The position numbers and the translations under genes were made by a program. Below the pieces are notes generated by a model. The model had not been told where the DNA came from and searched no databases. It saw nothing but the letters and a program-made list of their open reading frames with translations. A stretch of 64,000 nt of DNA from JAITVM01 sp031551135 (GTDB taxonomy: Bacteria; Bacillota; Clostridia; Lachnospirales; JAITVM01): assembly GCA_031551135.1 (NCBI GenBank), contig JAVBOA010000021.1, positions 1 to 64,000 on the forward strand. The letters are read 5' to 3'. The first letter of the stretch is position 1, and each line of letters begins with the position of its first letter. Shown here piece after piece: positions 44,322 through 53,398 of the stretch.

Positions 44322-44912
44322 ATGAAGTTCTTGGTTTTGCAGGGAAGCCCGCGTAAGCAGGGAAATACTCAGTTTTTAGTCAGCAATTTTTCTGATGAAA
44401 TAAAGAAACAAGGTCATGAAATAGAAACTATCTTCTTGTATGACAAAGAAATAAAGGGTTGTGTTGCCTGTAGGTCATGTCAAAAAGATTGGACAAAATT
44501 AGGTTGTCAATTTAATGATGATGCAGAAGAGATATTTGAAAAAGTTTTGGACAGCGACGTAATGGTTCTTGCTACCCCTATGTACGCTTTTTTCTGCACG
44601 CCGCCTATGAAAGCCTTTATTGACAGATTGGTTTATGTTATGTGCAAATATTATGGGGATGAAAAAGGTCCTTCTCTTTGTGAGGGCAAAAAAGTTGCCA
44701 TTATATCTACAGCAGGATATCGCCCTGAAAAAGGCTGCGATCTTTTTGAAGAGGCCATCAAAAGATACTGCAAGCATTGCAAACTCGATTACATAAGCAT
44801 GTACGCCGAAAGAGACTATGGCTATAAAACAGAATTTAAGGACGATACAAAAGCGGCAAACGCAAGAGCGTACGCTCTTAATCTCATAAACAACAATAAA
44901 GCAAGTATATAA
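44322..44912 (+). CDS. iron-sulfur flavoprotein / NADPH-dependent FMN reductase family
   Basis: A 196-residue flavodoxin-fold protein. The FMN loop GSPRKQGNTQF is at 8-18. A compact cysteine motif, Cys47-Cys50-Cys53 and Cys62, follows in GCVACRSCQKDWTKLGC, resembling the 4Fe-4S motif of archaeal/clostridial Isf proteins. LATPMYAFFCTPPMKAFIDR is the second FMN-binding part. It may shuttle electrons between ferredoxin and FMN. It stands 109-138 bp before the DASS gene and may serve the molybdenum hydroxylase downstream. RBS GAGAGGAG. Confidence 0.85.
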   Translation: MKFLVLQGSPRKQGNTQFLVSNFSDEIKKQGHEIETIFLYDKEIKGCVACRSCQKDWTKLGCQFNDDAEEIFEKVLDSDVMVLATPMYAFFCTPPMKAFIDRLVYVMCKYYGDEKGPSLCEGKKVAIISTAGYRPEKGCDLFEEAIKRYCKHCKLDYISMYAERDYGYKTEFKDDTKAANARAYALNLINNNKASI

Positions 44913-45050
44913 AGCAAATACCTCGTTTGAGTATAACGGTATTTGCTTTTTTTATAACTGTCGAATAATGAAAGGAGATGGAGAATAATACAGCATTTCG
45001 GATTTTTCTAATCCGGCAAACTAATTTCACTTAGATTGAGGAGGGAATAT

Positions 45051-46454
45051 ATGGGTAAGATGTCAGCGATAAGTAAAAGATATATGTGGCTAGCAGTTAC
45101 AATAGCCGTTTATTTCGTAATCGTAATTTTACCGTCTCCTAACGGGCTTACGCCTGAAGGGAAAAAAGCTATTGCTTTAATGGTCTGTGCAGTAATTTCA
45201 TGGTGCACAGGATGGGTGCCTATTGCTATATCCTCATTGCTTTTCGTATTTTTACAGCATGTGGTTAACGTAGCAAAAATGGGCGAAGCTGTTCAAAACT
45301 TTGCAACACCTACTTTACTCTTTGTTATCGCTTCTTTCCTGCTTGCAATAGCACTTGCAGAGAGCGGCCTAAGCAAAAGAATTTCTCTTAAACTGACAAT
45401 TATGTCAAAAGGAAGTCCTTCAAAAGCAATTTTTTTAATTTTATTTACTACCGCACTTGTATCTACTGTTATTTCCGATCCACCCGTTGCAGCTGCTTTT
45501 ACACCGATTTGTCTTGAAATAATAGACAGAAATAAATTGGAAAAAGGCAAAAGCAATATGGCTAAAGTTCTTTTGATTGGTGTTACGCTTGCCGCTTTGA
45601 TGGGCGGAGTTGCGACGCCTGCCGGTTCTTCTGTTAACGTTCTTGCGCTTTCGCTTTTAAGCGAATCGTCGGGCATAACAATTTCTTTTGCTCAATGGTC
45701 AATGATAGGTATACCTTTTGTTATTTTAGCAATTCCTTGCATGATAAGACTTTTACTTTTTGCATTTCCTCCGGAAATTTCTCAATTATCCGGAATGGAT
45801 CAAGTTGCCAAAGATTATGAAGCTCTTGGCAAACTTTCTGTAAAAGAGAAAAAGTTTTTAATAATTATGGTTCTTATGATTATTTCGTGGTTTACAGAGA
45901 GTATACATAAAATACCTCTGCCTGCATCAGCTACAATAGGCGCAGTACTTTTCTTTATTCCTGGTGTAGACCTGCTTACATGGGATAATACAAAACAAAA
46001 AATCGGTTGGGATACAATACTTTTAATCGGTGCATCGAGTTCTTTAGGAACTGCTCTCTGGAAAACAGGCGCAGCACCTTGGCTTGCTGATTTAGTATTC
46101 TCCGGTATCAAGAATTCTCCATCGTTTGTTGTATTGTTGGTTGTAATTTTATTTACTATCGCAATCCACTTACTTGTTCCTGTTGCACCTGCAATTGTAT
46201 CAATTATGGCTCCGACGCTTGCTGCTTTTGCGGTAGCTTCCGGAATGAGCCCTGCATTACTGATAGTTCCTATGGGCTTCTGTGCTTCTGCATCATATGT
46301 ATTGCCGTTGGACCCTGTTGCGCTTATAACTTTCAATCAAGGGCATTATTCTATGGGCGAGTTCTTTAAGGCCGGAATGCTTGGCAGTCTGGTCTGGACA
46401 ATATTTATGCTGCTTGCAATGCTGCTTATTGCAGGCCCTGTGGGTATCTTATAG
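45051..46454 (+). CDS. DASS/CitT-family carboxylate transporter
   Basis: A polytopic membrane protein of about 467 residues with about 11-12 helices, of the divalent anion:sodium symporter (SLC13/CitT) type. Signature blocks: SDPPVAAAFTPI near 142, GGVATPAGSSVNVLALSLL near 182 (SNT-like motif degenerate), and AIHLLVPVAPAIVSIM near 375. The family imports di- or tricarboxylates, sometimes other carboxylates. ATG 45051 follows GAGGAGGG. First gene of a six- or seven-gene unit with ligase, CoA-transferase and molybdenum hydroxylase, so it probably imports the substrate. Confidence 0.88.
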   Translation: MGKMSAISKRYMWLAVTIAVYFVIVILPSPNGLTPEGKKAIALMVCAVISWCTGWVPIAISSLLFVFLQHVVNVAKMGEAVQNFATPTLLFVIASFLLAIALAESGLSKRISLKLTIMSKGSPSKAIFLILFTTALVSTVISDPPVAAAFTPICLEIIDRNKLEKGKSNMAKVLLIGVTLAALMGGVATPAGSSVNVLALSLLSESSGITISFAQWSMIGIPFVILAIPCMIRLLLFAFPPEISQLSGMDQVAKDYEALGKLSVKEKKFLIIMVLMIISWFTESIHKIPLPASATIGAVLFFIPGVDLLTWDNTKQKIGWDTILLIGASSSLGTALWKTGAAPWLADLVFSGIKNSPSFVVLLVVILFTIAIHLLVPVAPAIVSIMAPTLAAFAVASGMSPALLIVPMGFCASASYVLPLDPVALITFNQGHYSMGEFFKAGMLGSLVWTIFMLLAMLLIAGPVGIL

Positions 46455-46471
46455 AGAAGGAGCGAGCCGAT

Positions 46472-47827
46472 GTGATAATGAAGGGTATCCAACTGACCAC
46501 TAACATAGACTATAAATACTGGTCCGTAGCAGAGCTGATGCCTAAAGATGAAATGCGGAAATTGCAGTTCCTTCGATTTAAAGAACAAATAGATTATGTT
46601 TGGAACAACAGCGACTTTTACAGAAAAAAATGGGAGGCAAGCGGATTTTCGCCTGATAAGTTCAAATCGCTTGATGACGTTACGCTTATACCTACTTTAG
46701 TAAAAGAAGAAATGAGGCAGTCCCAAACAGATAATCCGCCGTATGGAATGATGTTTATTCCGCGTGACAAACCTATTTCGAGGATAGCAATGACATCAGG
46801 GACTACCGGCGAACCTGTAGTTATACCGTTTACGGAAGATGATTATTTTGGAGTCTTCTGCGAAGGTGCTGTCCGAGTTTTGAGAGCGGCAGGCGTTAGT
46901 AAAAACGATGTTGTTCACACAGCATTTGGATTTTTGCCGTTTATAGGTTTGGCAGGAGTATACGATGCGGCAGAACATTTTATAGGTTCTCTGGTAATAC
47001 CGGGCGGCTCATGGAACAGCCTTACTAGGCTGAAAATGATCAAAAAAACCGGCGTTACTGTGCTTATGGGCACCCCTACTTATTTATTGCATCTTGCTTC
47101 AGTTGCTCATCAAAACGGTATTGATCCAAGTAAACTGGGTATACGGCTGGTAATGTCCACCGGTGAACCGGGAGCGGCCTCTATTGAAAGCACCGGTGCA
47201 AGATTGAAGGAAGCTTACAAATGTGGGATTTACGACTTTTCGGGTACTCAGGAAACTAACTATATGTCCTATACCTGCGAACATGGTACATCTCATTTAA
47301 ACGAAGACCTTATTTATTTTGAAATTTTAGATCCGGATACTATGCAGCCGGTAGAGCCGGGTCAGCCGGGCAAGCTTGTAATAACCGATTTGGTGCAAAA
47401 AACTCACCCTATGATAAGGTTTGAAACAGGCGACATTATGGAAGGTATAGACTACGGCATAAAATGCAAATGCGGACGGACTTCAAGCGCACATAAAGGC
47501 TTTAGAGGCCGTACAGGTGACATAATAAAGGTTAAGGGTGTTTGTGTTTCTGTTTCGGGTATAGAAAATGTTATTAGGAATATAGATGAATGCTCTGACC
47601 AATACGAATACTACGCTGAAAAAAATGAAGAAACAGGTCTGGACGCAATAAGAGTTCGCATAGAACCGAAAAGCGACGTTCCTGAATCAGACTGGGAGAG
47701 CCTTAGGAATAGAGTCTCCGATGATCTTCATACCGGTTTTATGATTAGTATGGAAGTTGAAGTAGTTAAACCCGGAACGCTGCCTGTATATGAACTTAAA
47801 TCAAAGCGTTTCTTTGACCTTAGATAA
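46472..47827 (+). CDS. phenylacetate-CoA-ligase-like (PaaK family) acyl-CoA ligase
   Basis: A 451-residue adenylate-forming enzyme. P-loop MTSGTTGEPVVIPF (107-120), SGTQETNYMSYTCEHG near 245, MIRFETGDI near 317, CKCGRTSSAHKGFRGRTGDIIKVKG near 330-355 and SVSGIENVIRN mark the PaaK/AMP-binding family, with the Cys pair seen in many PaaK enzymes. It forms an acyl-adenylate then an acyl-CoA; substrates of this family are commonly aryl or arylacetic acids. GTG 46472 fits AAGGAG (9 nt); ATG 46478 is alternative. Follows the transporter by 17 nt. Confidence 0.87.
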   Translation: MIMKGIQLTTNIDYKYWSVAELMPKDEMRKLQFLRFKEQIDYVWNNSDFYRKKWEASGFSPDKFKSLDDVTLIPTLVKEEMRQSQTDNPPYGMMFIPRDKPISRIAMTSGTTGEPVVIPFTEDDYFGVFCEGAVRVLRAAGVSKNDVVHTAFGFLPFIGLAGVYDAAEHFIGSLVIPGGSWNSLTRLKMIKKTGVTVLMGTPTYLLHLASVAHQNGIDPSKLGIRLVMSTGEPGAASIESTGARLKEAYKCGIYDFSGTQETNYMSYTCEHGTSHLNEDLIYFEILDPDTMQPVEPGQPGKLVITDLVQKTHPMIRFETGDIMEGIDYGIKCKCGRTSSAHKGFRGRTGDIIKVKGVCVSVSGIENVIRNIDECSDQYEYYAEKNEETGLDAIRVRIEPKSDVPESDWESLRNRVSDDLHTGFMISMEVEVVKPGTLPVYELKSKRFFDLR

Positions 47828-47868
47828 TACTGTTTCCATTCTAAAATCTTTTAGAATGGAAATAGTAT
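47827..47868. repeat. short MITE-derived perfect hairpin
   Basis: 42 bp, ATACTGTTTCCATTCTAAAA-TC-TTTTAGAATGGAAATAGTAT, essentially one long stem. It overlaps the ligase stop codon and lies inside the operon, so it may act as an internal processing or attenuation structure. Confidence 0.85.
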
Positions 47869-47900
47869 AAATAGTATTTTATAAAAAAAGGAGGAATAGT

Positions 47901-49463
47901 ATGTCGAAAGTTGTTAGTGCTGACTATGCAGTAGGTCTAATTAAAGACGAGCAATGTGTTGCTTGGACCACAGCGGGATTATGTGGTTTTCCGGAGGAGG
48001 TTGCTTCAGCTCTTGAAAGAAGATGGCTCGAAACAGGTTCGCCTAAAAATATTATGCTCACACACAGCTGCGGCTGCGGCGACCATAAAACAAGAGGTAT
48101 GAACCATTTTGGATACGAAGGTCTTGTTAGAAAAATTATTTCGGGACATATTGGTGAAGCACCTAAATTAGGTCAGCTTGTTATCGATAATAAAATCGAA
48201 GCACATTTAATACCTCAAGGCGTTATGGTTCACCTTTACAGACAAATGGCCGGCAAAAAACCTGGCCTGTTGACAAAAGTAGGTTTGGGCACATATGCAG
48301 ATCCAAGACAGCAGGGCTGTAAAGTATCTGAAAAAACTAAAGATGAAGTAGTAAAACTTATGGAAATCGACGGCGAAGAATATTTGTACTATAAGCCATA
48401 TCATATTGACGTAGCAATAATAAGAGGTTCTGTTTGTGACGAAGACGGAAATATGACTATGGACAGAGAGCCTTTGATACTTGAAGGTTTCCATTTGGCA
48501 TCAATTGTAAAAAATTCTGGCGGTATTGTTATTGCACAAGTAGAACATGTTGCAAAATCAAAAACGCTTAATCCTAAATCTGTTAAAGTTCCGGGCGTTC
48601 TTGTAGACTATATTGTAGTTTCTAAACCGGAAAACCATTTGCAAACAAAGGTTACTTACTATTCGCCTGCACTTTGCGGAGATATGAGACTTCCGACTTC
48701 CGGTGTTGCGCCGTTGCCGCTTGACGAAAGAAAAGTTATTGCAAGACGTGCTGCTCTGGAACTTAAACCGGGTTCGACACTTAACCTTGGAATAGGAATG
48801 CCTGACGGCGTTGGTAACGTTGCCTCCGAAGAAGGCGTACTTGAACTTATGACAATGACAACCGAGTTAGGTAACTTCGGCGGTATGCCTCAAAGAGGAC
48901 CTGATTTTCCTTCTACATGGAATCCTGATTGTACTGTTGAACATGCGAATATGTTTGACTTCTATGATGGCGGCGGCTTGGCAATGGCTGTTTTGGGCAT
49001 GGCTCAAGTTGACCAGTACGGAAATGTAAACGTGTCTAAGTTTGGCCCTAAAGTAGTTGGACCGGGCGGATTTGTTAATATTTCCAGTGCTGCAAGAAAA
49101 GTTGTATTTGTCGGCACAATGACTGCAAGCGAAGAAGAATATTCTTTTAATGACGGAGAATTGCAAATCGTAAAAGAAGGAAAGATAAAGAAATTTATCA
49201 AAAACGTAGACCATGTTACTTTCAGCGGTGTTTACTCTGCCAAAAGAGGACAGGAAATATTCTATATAACTGAGAGAGCTGTATTCCGTCTTGATAACGG
49301 CGAAGTTACTCTCGTAGAAGTTGCACCCGGCATAGATGTTGAGAAAGATATCCTTCCGCAAATGGAATTTACACCAAAAATTTCTCCGGATCTCAAAGTA
49401 ATGTCGAGTGATATATTTAAGCCTGTATGGGGTAAATTAAAAGATATAATAACTAAAAATTAA
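47901..49463 (+). CDS. family I CoA-transferase, fused (YdiF / propionate CoA-transferase-like)
   Basis: A 520-residue fusion of alpha and beta halves. TLNLGIGMPDGVGNVASEEGVLE leads to TELGNFGG, whose Glu322 matches the catalytic glutamate that forms the gamma-glutamyl-CoA thioester. It exchanges CoA between acetyl-CoA (or propionyl-CoA) and a carboxylic acid. In this operon it gives an ATP-free alternative, or the recycling step, to the PaaK-like ligase. RBS AAGGAGGA; the neighbour 13 bp downstream is the FAD hydroxylase subunit. Confidence 0.9.
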   Translation: MSKVVSADYAVGLIKDEQCVAWTTAGLCGFPEEVASALERRWLETGSPKNIMLTHSCGCGDHKTRGMNHFGYEGLVRKIISGHIGEAPKLGQLVIDNKIEAHLIPQGVMVHLYRQMAGKKPGLLTKVGLGTYADPRQQGCKVSEKTKDEVVKLMEIDGEEYLYYKPYHIDVAIIRGSVCDEDGNMTMDREPLILEGFHLASIVKNSGGIVIAQVEHVAKSKTLNPKSVKVPGVLVDYIVVSKPENHLQTKVTYYSPALCGDMRLPTSGVAPLPLDERKVIARRAALELKPGSTLNLGIGMPDGVGNVASEEGVLELMTMTTELGNFGGMPQRGPDFPSTWNPDCTVEHANMFDFYDGGGLAMAVLGMAQVDQYGNVNVSKFGPKVVGPGGFVNISSAARKVVFVGTMTASEEEYSFNDGELQIVKEGKIKKFIKNVDHVTFSGVYSAKRGQEIFYITERAVFRLDNGEVTLVEVAPGIDVEKDILPQMEFTPKISPDLKVMSSDIFKPVWGKLKDIITKN

Positions 49464-49475
49464 GGAGGTACTAAA

Positions 49476-50348
49476 ATGCGCTTACCAGATTTTGATTACT
49501 ATGCACCAGAAACAGTAGAAGAAGCTTGTAAATTGCTTGTTGAAAAAGGCGAAAACGCTGTGTTATTTTCCGGCGGAACAGATTTGTTGCCAAAAATGAA
49601 ACATGATTTGTTAGCACCCGAAGCGGTTATTGCTATCAAAAAAATTAAAGGTCTCAATACAATAGAATATATTGAGGGTACAGGTCTTGTTATCGGCGGA
49701 ACTGCTACTTTAAATGATCTTGTTTTCTCAGAGGTTGTTGCTTCAAAATATCCTGCAATTTCGCATGCGGCATCCAAAATGGCTGCTAATCAAATAAGAC
49801 ATTTGGGAACAGTAGCCGGAAATATTGGCTCTGCCGTTCCTTCAGCAGATGTGCCGCCAATACTTATGGCTTTGAACGCTAAGCTTGTTATACAAAACGC
49901 AAGCGGCGAACGCTCTGTACCTGTTGAGGAAGTTTTTGTCGGCCCTATGAAAACTAATTTAGGTCATGACGACATAATAACAAAAGTGATTGTTCCTGAT
50001 GATGGATTTACAGGAAGCGCATATCATAAATTTGCACTTCGTAAATCAGGAGCTTTGGCAACAGTTGGCGTTGCTTGTGCTGTTAAAGTGGAAAACGGAG
50101 TAATTACAGATGCGCGTATTGCTTTGGGTGCAGTTTCTCCTACGCCTGTAAGAGCTAAAGAAGCTGAAAAAGCTTTGATTGGCAACAAACCTTCGGATGA
50201 ATTATATGAAAAAGCAGCCGAAATCGCAAAAGGCGAATGTAAACCTATTTCAGACCATAGAGCTTCTGCTGAGTATCGCTCTCACCTTGTATGTGTTTAC
50301 ACAAAGAGAATGCTCAAAAAAGCCGTTGAAAACGGAAATAAATTCTAA
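49476..50348 (+). CDS. molybdenum hydroxylase, FAD subunit (CoxM-like)
   Basis: A 290-residue FAD-binding subunit of the xanthine dehydrogenase family. FSGGTDLLPKMKHD (31-44) and GTVAGNIGSAVPSADVPP (111-128) bind FAD. It is the usual CoxM length and has no four-cysteine insertion, so it lacks the extra 4Fe-4S cluster of 4-hydroxybenzoyl-CoA reductase beta. It transfers electrons between the 2Fe-2S subunit and an acceptor. RBS AAGGAGGT. Followed by the small and large subunit genes in canonical order. Confidence 0.94.
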   Translation: MRLPDFDYYAPETVEEACKLLVEKGENAVLFSGGTDLLPKMKHDLLAPEAVIAIKKIKGLNTIEYIEGTGLVIGGTATLNDLVFSEVVASKYPAISHAASKMAANQIRHLGTVAGNIGSAVPSADVPPILMALNAKLVIQNASGERSVPVEEVFVGPMKTNLGHDDIITKVIVPDDGFTGSAYHKFALRKSGALATVGVACAVKVENGVITDARIALGAVSPTPVRAKEAEKALIGNKPSDELYEKAAEIAKGECKPISDHRASAEYRSHLVCVYTKRMLKKAVENGNKF

Positions 50349-50365
50349 GAAAGGAGTGAATTACA

Positions 50366-50884
50366 TTGAACAATTTTTTAACAGATAAAAGCGGAACTAA
50401 CCATTATGAAGTATCGATTACTGTAAATGGCGATGTTTATAACAGAGTTGTAAAAGGTAATAACCTTTTGGTAAATTTCTTGCGTGATGTATTAGATTTG
50501 ACCGGAACAAAAAAAGGCTGCGAAACCGGCGACTGCGGTTCTTGTACAGTTTTATTAAACGGCAAACCGGTAAACTCATGCCTAGTTTTGACAATCGAAG
50601 CTGACGGCGCTGAGGTTACGACTATTGAGGGTGTTGCTACTACTTCAGAGCTTGATATAGTTCAACAAAAATTTATTGAGCATGGTGCAATCCAATGCGG
50701 ATATTGTACAGCAGGAATGATTTTGTCAGCTAAAGCACTTCTTAAAAGAAATCCGAAACCGGCCGAAACAGAAGTTCGCGAAGCTATTTCGGGCAATTTA
50801 TGCCGCTGCACAGGATATATAAATATTATTAAAGCAATTATGGATGCTTCCGGACAGCTAAACGAGGAGGGTGAAATCGTATGA
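50366..50884 (+). CDS. molybdenum hydroxylase, 2Fe-2S subunit (CoxS-like)
   Basis: 172 residues. The plant-type 2Fe-2S site uses Cys52, 57, 60 and 72 (CETGDCGSCTVLLNGKPVNSC layout). The second, helical 2Fe-2S site uses Cys111, 114, 146 and 148 (CGYCTAG; CRCTGY). Both clusters are complete. TTG start behind AAAGGAGTG. It passes electrons from the molybdenum centre to the FAD subunit. Its end overlaps the large-subunit ATG (ATGA). Confidence 0.96.
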   Translation: MNNFLTDKSGTNHYEVSITVNGDVYNRVVKGNNLLVNFLRDVLDLTGTKKGCETGDCGSCTVLLNGKPVNSCLVLTIEADGAEVTTIEGVATTSELDIVQQKFIEHGAIQCGYCTAGMILSAKALLKRNPKPAETEVREAISGNLCRCTGYINIIKAIMDASGQLNEEGEIV

Positions 50885-53196
50885 TAACCTATGAAAAAAG
50901 ACCTTTGACCGTTGTTGGTAAAAGTAAACCCAGAATTGACGGTATAGAAAAAGCAACAGGCGCTGCTAAATATTGCGGCGATTTAAAATTTCCTAACATG
51001 CTTTATGGAAAACTTTTAGGAAGTCCTCATGCTCATGCTAAAATTTTGAGCATCGATACTTCAGAAGCAGAAAAAATTCCCGGCGTAGTTAAAATAATTA
51101 CTTCCAAAGATGTTCCTTCGTTAAAATATGGTATCAGCCCTGCAAGATGGGATGAAAATGTTCTTTGTATAGATAAAGTTAGATTTGTTGGCGACAAAGT
51201 TGCCGCTGTAGCTTGTCTTGACGAAGAAACATGCTACAAAGCTTTAGCTGCAATAAAAGTGGAATATGAAGTGCTGAAGCCTGTTCTCGATTACAGAACA
51301 GCGGATGCAGATGATATGCCTCAAATACATGAAGAATATGCAAAAAATATAAACACTGAAATTCATCAGGAATTTGGCGATGTTGAAAAGGCTTTTGCGG
51401 AAGCGTATTACACTCGTACTGACGTTTTTGAAGGAAACCGTACGTACCAATCGCCGATTGAACCTCACTCTTCGATTAGTATCTGGCAAAATAACAAGCT
51501 TACTGTATACGCAAGTACGCAGTCAGTTCACTATTTCCAATATTATATTGCTCGTGAATTTGGTTTAAAAATGGGTGATGTTCGTGTTATCAAACCTTTC
51601 GTAGGCGGCGGCTTCGGCGGTAAACTTGAGCCGACCGGTTTGGAATTTAACGGTGCTGTTCTTTCGAAACTCACAGGACGACCTGTTAAAATGTCTTATG
51701 ACCGTTATGAAATGTTCCAGCATAACAGAGGCCGTCATCAAGGCCGTTATGAAATTTCGGGTGCATTCTCGAAAGAGGGTAAAATCCTTGGTATTAAAAC
51801 TAATTTTAAAACAGACGGCGGCGCTTACACAAGCTTAGGTATTGCTACAGGATACTATGCAGGTGCATTGCTTCCTCTTACTTATGAATTTGATAATTAT
51901 AAATTTGACCTTTTAAGAATGTATACAAATCTTCCTGCATGCGGCGCACAAAGAGGTCATGGTGCTCCTCAGCCTAAGTATGCTTTCGAAAGTATGCTTG
52001 ACAATGCTGCAAGAGATTTAGGAATTGACTCTGTTGATATTCGTTTGCTTAACGTTAGAACACCTAATACGCATACTGTTAATGGTTTCGGTATCCAATC
52101 TTGCTATTTGAAAGAATGTCTCGAAAAAGTGCGTGAAGCTGCAAAATGGGATGAAAAACGCAAAGACGGTCTTCCGGAAGGAAAAGGTATCGGCGTTGCT
52201 ACAGGTTCATTTGTTAGTGGTACAGGATATCCGATTTACAGAAACGACCTTCCTCACTCTTCTTGTATGATTAGAGTAAACGAAGACGGTACAGCAGCAA
52301 CATTATACACAATGGCTGTAGAAATCGGTCAAGGTGTTGATACAGTTATCTGCCAGATGGCAGCAGAGGCCATGGGCTACAGATATGAAAATATGAAGCT
52401 GGTAGCAGGCGACTCAGAGCTTACTCCGCTTGACTTTGGTGCTTACGCAAGCCGTCATACATTAATGACAGGCTGGACTTGTAAACAAGCAGGCGAAGAA
52501 ATTCTGAAGAAAGTTCTTAATCTTGCTGGTATTATGATGCATTTGCCTCCAGACGATTTAAGATGTGAGCTTGGTATTATCAGCTCTAAATCAAGACCAA
52601 AAGTAGAACCACTTACATTTGAAGAAGTTGCAAGAAAATATTTTATTATAAATGGTCCGCTCGTAGGTACAGGCGTTTATACACCACCAAAACTTGGCGG
52701 TGACTTCAAAGGCGCTCCTGTTGGAACTTCTCCTTGCTATAGTTTCTGTGCACAAGCTGTTGAGGTTGAAGTTGACCACGAAACAGGCGAACTTGATGTA
52801 CAACATGCTTGGGACGTTCATGACTGCGGTATGGTTGTAAACCCTGCTCTTATGGAAGGTCAGGTACACGGTGCATTCGGTATGGCTCTTTCCGAGACAA
52901 TAGCGGAAGAAGTTTTGTTTAACAAAGACGGCAAGATTATTAATCCGGACCTTGCTAATTATCGTCAGATTACAGCTATGGACATGACTTATATTTCGAA
53001 CTACAATATAATAAGTGACGATGAGCCTGCCGGTCCTTGGGGCGTAAAAGAAGTTGGTGAAGGTGCTAACAACCCGACTATCGGTGCTGTAAGAAATGCT
53101 ATTTATGATGCTACAGGCGTTAATATTGCTTCTCTTCCTATTACAGGTGAAAAAATTTGGCGTGCATTGAAAGAAAAGAATGATAACGCTAAATAG
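50881..53196 (+). CDS. molybdenum hydroxylase, large molybdopterin-binding subunit
   Basis: 771 residues with a molybdopterin-cytosine or -guanine cofactor. GGGFGGK (242-248), RGHGAPQ (358-364), VEIGQGVDTVI near 481 and the C-terminal GVKEVGEG with the catalytic-type Glu near 727 identify the xanthine dehydrogenase/CoxL family. RGHG-type wording recalls 4-hydroxybenzoyl-CoA reductase alpha, but the FAD partner lacks that enzyme's extra cluster. It probably hydroxylates, or reductively dehydroxylates, a carboxylate or its CoA ester. Codon use favours CCT for proline (about 22 CCT to 7 CCG by my count). Confidence 0.95.
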   Translation: MITYEKRPLTVVGKSKPRIDGIEKATGAAKYCGDLKFPNMLYGKLLGSPHAHAKILSIDTSEAEKIPGVVKIITSKDVPSLKYGISPARWDENVLCIDKVRFVGDKVAAVACLDEETCYKALAAIKVEYEVLKPVLDYRTADADDMPQIHEEYAKNINTEIHQEFGDVEKAFAEAYYTRTDVFEGNRTYQSPIEPHSSISIWQNNKLTVYASTQSVHYFQYYIAREFGLKMGDVRVIKPFVGGGFGGKLEPTGLEFNGAVLSKLTGRPVKMSYDRYEMFQHNRGRHQGRYEISGAFSKEGKILGIKTNFKTDGGAYTSLGIATGYYAGALLPLTYEFDNYKFDLLRMYTNLPACGAQRGHGAPQPKYAFESMLDNAARDLGIDSVDIRLLNVRTPNTHTVNGFGIQSCYLKECLEKVREAAKWDEKRKDGLPEGKGIGVATGSFVSGTGYPIYRNDLPHSSCMIRVNEDGTAATLYTMAVEIGQGVDTVICQMAAEAMGYRYENMKLVAGDSELTPLDFGAYASRHTLMTGWTCKQAGEEILKKVLNLAGIMMHLPPDDLRCELGIISSKSRPKVEPLTFEEVARKYFIINGPLVGTGVYTPPKLGGDFKGAPVGTSPCYSFCAQAVEVEVDHETGELDVQHAWDVHDCGMVVNPALMEGQVHGAFGMALSETIAEEVLFNKDGKIINPDLANYRQITAMDMTYISNYNIISDDEPAGPWGVKEVGEGANNPTIGAVRNAIYDATGVNIASLPITGEKIWRALKEKNDNAK

Positions 53197-53211
53197 TTAG
53201 ATTAACTAAAG

Positions 53212-53239
53212 AGCGGGATTCTTAAGAGTTCCGCTTTTT
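53212..53239 (+). terminator. terminator after hydroxylase operon
   Basis: AGCGGGA (53212-53218) pairs with TTCCGCT (53229-53235), ending in five T. Confidence 0.8.
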
Positions 53240-53263
53240 AGTCTTGTTGAATTTTTGTAATTA

Positions 53264-53288
53264 ATACTCATTAAATGAGAAATAGTAT
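53264..53288 (+). repeat. 25-bp MITE-derived palindrome
   Basis: ATACTCATTAAATGAGAAATAGTAT. The terminal ATACT/AGTAT and an AT-rich centre persist, so it is a heavily shortened derivative. Confidence 0.6.
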
Positions 53289-53398
53289 AAGAAAATTGGA
53301 AATCATTTTATTTGCTATGAAACTCTTTTTCGTTAAATAAACGCAAAGTCTTATTGATTGATTTTGAGAGACATTCATGGATTGTTAAGGGGAAAAAA

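Noticed and set aside
48207..48494. Opposite-strand open frames within the CoA-transferase and hydroxylase genes
   Set aside because: They have no RBS, no recognisable motifs and lie antisense to clearly conserved genes.
49476..53196. Direct naming as 4-hydroxybenzoyl-CoA reductase (hcrABC) or xanthine dehydrogenase
   Set aside because: The FAD subunit lacks the HcrB cluster insert and the context lacks purine genes, so neither name is supported.
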